The notes under the pieces were generated by a model that was not told where the DNA came from, made no database searches, and worked only from the letters and a program-made list of their open reading frames with translations. Below are positions 60,898 to 64,000 of a stretch of DNA of 64,000 nt, piece by piece. Positions within the stretch are counted from its first letter, which is position 1; each line of letters begins with the position of its first letter. The stretch spans positions 372,501 through 436,500 of the forward strand of contig SMMW01000606.1 in the NCBI GenBank assembly GCA_004794655.1, read 5' to 3'. This stretch comes from Marisa cornuarietis. Its lineage: Eukaryota; Mollusca; Gastropoda; Architaenioglossa; Ampullariidae. The translations under genes and the position numbers were made by a program.

Positions 60898-63800
60898 TGG
60901 ATGGACAATAACATTTACATTAGATGAATTGGCTGCCACAAACGACTGCAACAGCTGAACTAATAGTCGGTTGAGCGCAAGCAAGGTAGATAAGGCTCAA
61001 CACAAGAATAACTATTGGAATTTGAGCAACAGTCATAGCAGGCCGCCTTACCGCATTGTGAATTTGCATAGGTACTCTTATACCATGTTAAAGTCTGTTC
61101 TCAATTATATAGAATGGGTGTATGTGTGTGGATGTGTATGCATGTTGTTGGTTTATTCTTTGTTTTTCGCTCTTTCCAAATTTTCAATTTGTACCAGATT
61201 GTGTACCATACTTCTTGCCGTCACTTTGTGAAAGAGAAATAAACAGTCTGAAAAAAAATTCCATTTTAGTCATATTCATCCATAATATAAAGCAAAAGAT
61301 AAACAGAAAAATGAAGAAAATAAAAAAAGGGGGAGAAAGGGAGAGAACCGGATTTCTCTACGTATACGGGGACAAGATTGTCTCAAAGCATAAGTTTCTG
61401 CATAGTGTTTTCTGCACATTTAAAGAGTCCAATCTTTTTTTTAGTGACAATTGTATCCTTTTTTCCTCTCATGAATCTGCATTAATGACCTCCATTAAAA
61501 ACTGTCTATTCAAGTAATAGACCTGCATTTATAAATAAAGTTATTTGGGAACAGTAAATTGTTCAAGAAAACTGTATTAATGCATTAGGCATATAGTTAC
61601 AGAGCTTTTCTTAGGTTTATAGTCAAGTAATGTAGAGTTAGTGCCTCTTGTATGAAATCACCCACCTTAAAAATGTTTTAATCGATTTTTATACCTGTCA
61701 TGCACTCATGCCGTCATAATGATGACACTGATGTCATAAAGTGCAAGAAGACTAGATGAAAAATCGATCCAGCATGGTTCTCTTATTCCTCCATCTTCTT
61801 CTCCCCCTATAAAGCAGCGAGGAACAAATCTTTGTTCCTTACAAAGCTACTGACAAGTAAATGTCAGATGAAGAAATGAATCAATGCCTACCATAGCACA
61901 TCTTTAAGTCCCCTCCCCCCCCCCACATACCTGTTTAGGTCCATGTAATCGGCAATTTTTTGTTTCATTTTTAAAGAGGATGGAGCTTTTCCATAAGATT
62001 TAAGGTTTTATGTCGTGTTAGATTTTGGTTTAAGGTTCTGGCTGGTTGGTGGCTTTTTAGGCCACAACACTTCCTTTTACGTATTACCAACCCTTTTCTA
62101 ATATTTTGTACTTGCTATCATATAATGTATAACATTACCTTCTCTCGTCGTGATATACCCTTATTTGCTGGCATGGCAAACCCCCATATAACTGTGACAT
62201 TAATCAGTTGTCATAGGCCAAGATCAAACAGCGTTTCCTAAAATAACTTTGTTTGTCAGATACTAGGTACGTGTTGGCTCTTGCTTTTATTTTAGCCTCG
62301 GGTTAACAGAGCCGAGTTGAGAGAAGTAAGCTGAGGTTAAAGTACACTTGTGACGCAGTCGTTACAGGGTCGTCGAACAAGAGATGACTTGTTTATTGTT
62401 CATTCGAGTGACAGGCAAACAAGTCAGTAACTCTAAGTCCAAGCTCTCGAAGGGAAATTACAGGTCTGGGAATGATCAGATGTGAGACGAACTTGGTTAG
62501 GAGGAGATGTGGGGGTGTTGCTGACGCTCACAGAAGTTTGGCACTATATAACAGGTACCTTAAAGCTACCTATGCTCTCTATGATCCAGGTAACTTAAAC
62601 TTACCTGTGCCTCTATGGTCCATTATGTCAGATCTTTTGAGATGGACATTTTCAAGGAGATTGAAACTAACCTCTAGAAGTCAAACTATGGGGCTGAAGC
62701 TATTTTTCTACGCTTACACAACCATCTGTCAGCACAATAGCAGCAATAAAAGCTGCGTTTATCTGAAACGATTCACCTGGCCTATGGAGATTATTGAGTG
62801 AACTCTTTTAGGCTCAGGACCCAAGGCAGTACCTGCCTGGTTGACCACAGGAAGTTCACCACATCTTCTGGCCATTGTTGTTAGTGCAAACGTGTTTGCT
62901 TCTTTCTACTGGGGTTCACATTCTGTCTTCAAGACAACTTTTTACAAAAATGTCTCATGGGTTGTCTTTCTCAGAGACTGGATATTGCCAACGACTTCTC
63001 TAATATCTGGTCCACGCCATGTAGTCCTCTCAGCGTTTCAGCCCCGCCTTCATTATGTGATGAAGTATCAATGAGTACATTTTCATTAGATCTTTATGAG
63101 CTGGCCATCATGAAAATTCACACCTGCACGCTATAGTTTTATACCTGCCTCTCCTGCGAGCAATCACATGCATTGCTCTCCTCTACCCTTGTTATTCCCT
63201 CTGCTCATAGCATCCCGCCCCGGCTTTTCACACTTCTTTGTTGCAGTAACTTAGATTCTGGAGATTAGGAAACACCTGTGGAAGATCGAAAGGCAGTTTG
63301 TACCGCTGAACGCATGGCAAGAAACAGCGAGGTAGAACATCATTAACCCATCCACACAAAATTGGAAATACAAATAAAAACAGTGGCACGTACAGGCAGA
63401 CTATAATCAATAAGCGATCTACGGAAAGTGCTTTATTTATTCTCCAGGTAGGCTTAGTTTCCCCATTTTCCTTGCTCGGCCATCTTGCAAAGAACGCACA
63501 GAGTATGCTATTTTCCATACTGAAACATTTAATTAATTTTTCTATCGTAAAAGGAAAAACATTGGACGAGGGATGAATCGTTCCGGTGATAAAACTTGTT
63601 ACATCGTTTGCGTTTGCTTATCCTTCATCTTCAGCCATTAAGTTTTTTTCTCCTATGAATTCAAGAGTCAAGTAATTTACTCTTTCATTTAAATGAAAGT
63701 GTTTGTGCCTATTTCTCTACTTGAGCATAGCAAAATTATCAAAAGACAAAAGTTTTATCCATATCTTCATAACACTGGTCGTGGATTGCCGGATCGCTTC

Positions 63801-64000
63801 AGTTTTTATGTTTTTAATTTTGTTTTGAACAGTTTTATACGGACAAGCCTGGTCCTGTCGGTATTATTTAAAACAAAAAGTTCATAAGCGCAAGGCACAC
63901 TTGGTCGAGTATAGAACGTGTTTTAAAAGTTTAAAATGAGAAAGCAGGAGAACTCATTACATTTAACAACATCTAATGAAATTGAATAGGACGATAAATA

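Larger units (their letters stand above)
53207..64000. other. Gene-poor right end of the window
   Basis: Contains a 28-bp minisatellite (55394-55533), microsatellites, a two-copy tandem duplication (60452-60897) and AT-rich unique sequence. GC-richer islands at about 56200-56400 and 58090-58380 carry short open frames without recognisable domains. It may be intron of a plus-strand gene beginning near 53.2 kb, or intergenic. Confidence 0.4.

Noticed and set aside
61122..61517. 131-codon plus-strand open frame
   Set aside because: Lysine- and phenylalanine-rich, AT-driven composition with no domain, no splice context and no paralogue.

Overview
This looks like nuclear DNA of an animal, most likely a mollusc (gastropod-like). 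The reasons are intron-containing genes with GT..AG splice sites, a type II membrane GH13 (rBAT/alpha-glucosidase-like) gene pair with identical exon structure, an intronless rhodopsin-class receptor, tRNA-derived SINEs, a Tigger-like DNA element, foldback elements and very many CA/GT microsatellites. The species assignment is inference. All recognisable genes lie on the minus strand between about 0.8 and 31 kb.

Region 1 (0.8-7 kb): two tandem single-coding-exon genes encode small secreted proteins carrying the zinc-deaminase signature (HSE followed 33 residues later by PCxxC). They resemble the secreted AID/APOBEC-like deaminases of metazoans. A third, broken copy (signal-peptide portion only, start codon lost) lies just upstream of the first gene. 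A block of about 330 bp is repeated upstream of each gene, so the locus arose by tandem duplication of a unit of roughly 3.7-3.8 kb. This is the most interesting system in the window.

Region 2 (7-15 kb): a 576-bp foldback element, a possible poly-A SINE, a complete 347-residue orphan class A GPCR with altered DRY and NPxxY motifs, and a tRNA-derived SINE.

Region 3 (15.4-31 kb): two complete ten-exon genes for membrane-anchored GH13 proteins (647 and 611 residues by my splicing) stand head to tail. Between them is an orphaned, frameshifted first exon of a third copy. Both intact proteins keep the Asp/Glu/Asp catalytic triad and lack a cysteine just after the membrane helix. I therefore favour cell-surface alpha-glucosidases over amino-acid-transporter heavy chains. 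An 815-bp Tigger-like element sits in an intron of the second gene, about 12 nt from a splice donor.

Region 4 (31-64 kb): gene-poor. It holds a LINE relic, many microsatellites, a near-perfect 308-bp palindrome, a MITE, several small tandem arrays (some with dyad or CACGTCAC cores), a second SINE copy, and a CpG-rich stretch ending in ATG|GTGAGT near 53.2 kb that may be the first exon of a plus-strand gene. I recognise no complete coding gene there.
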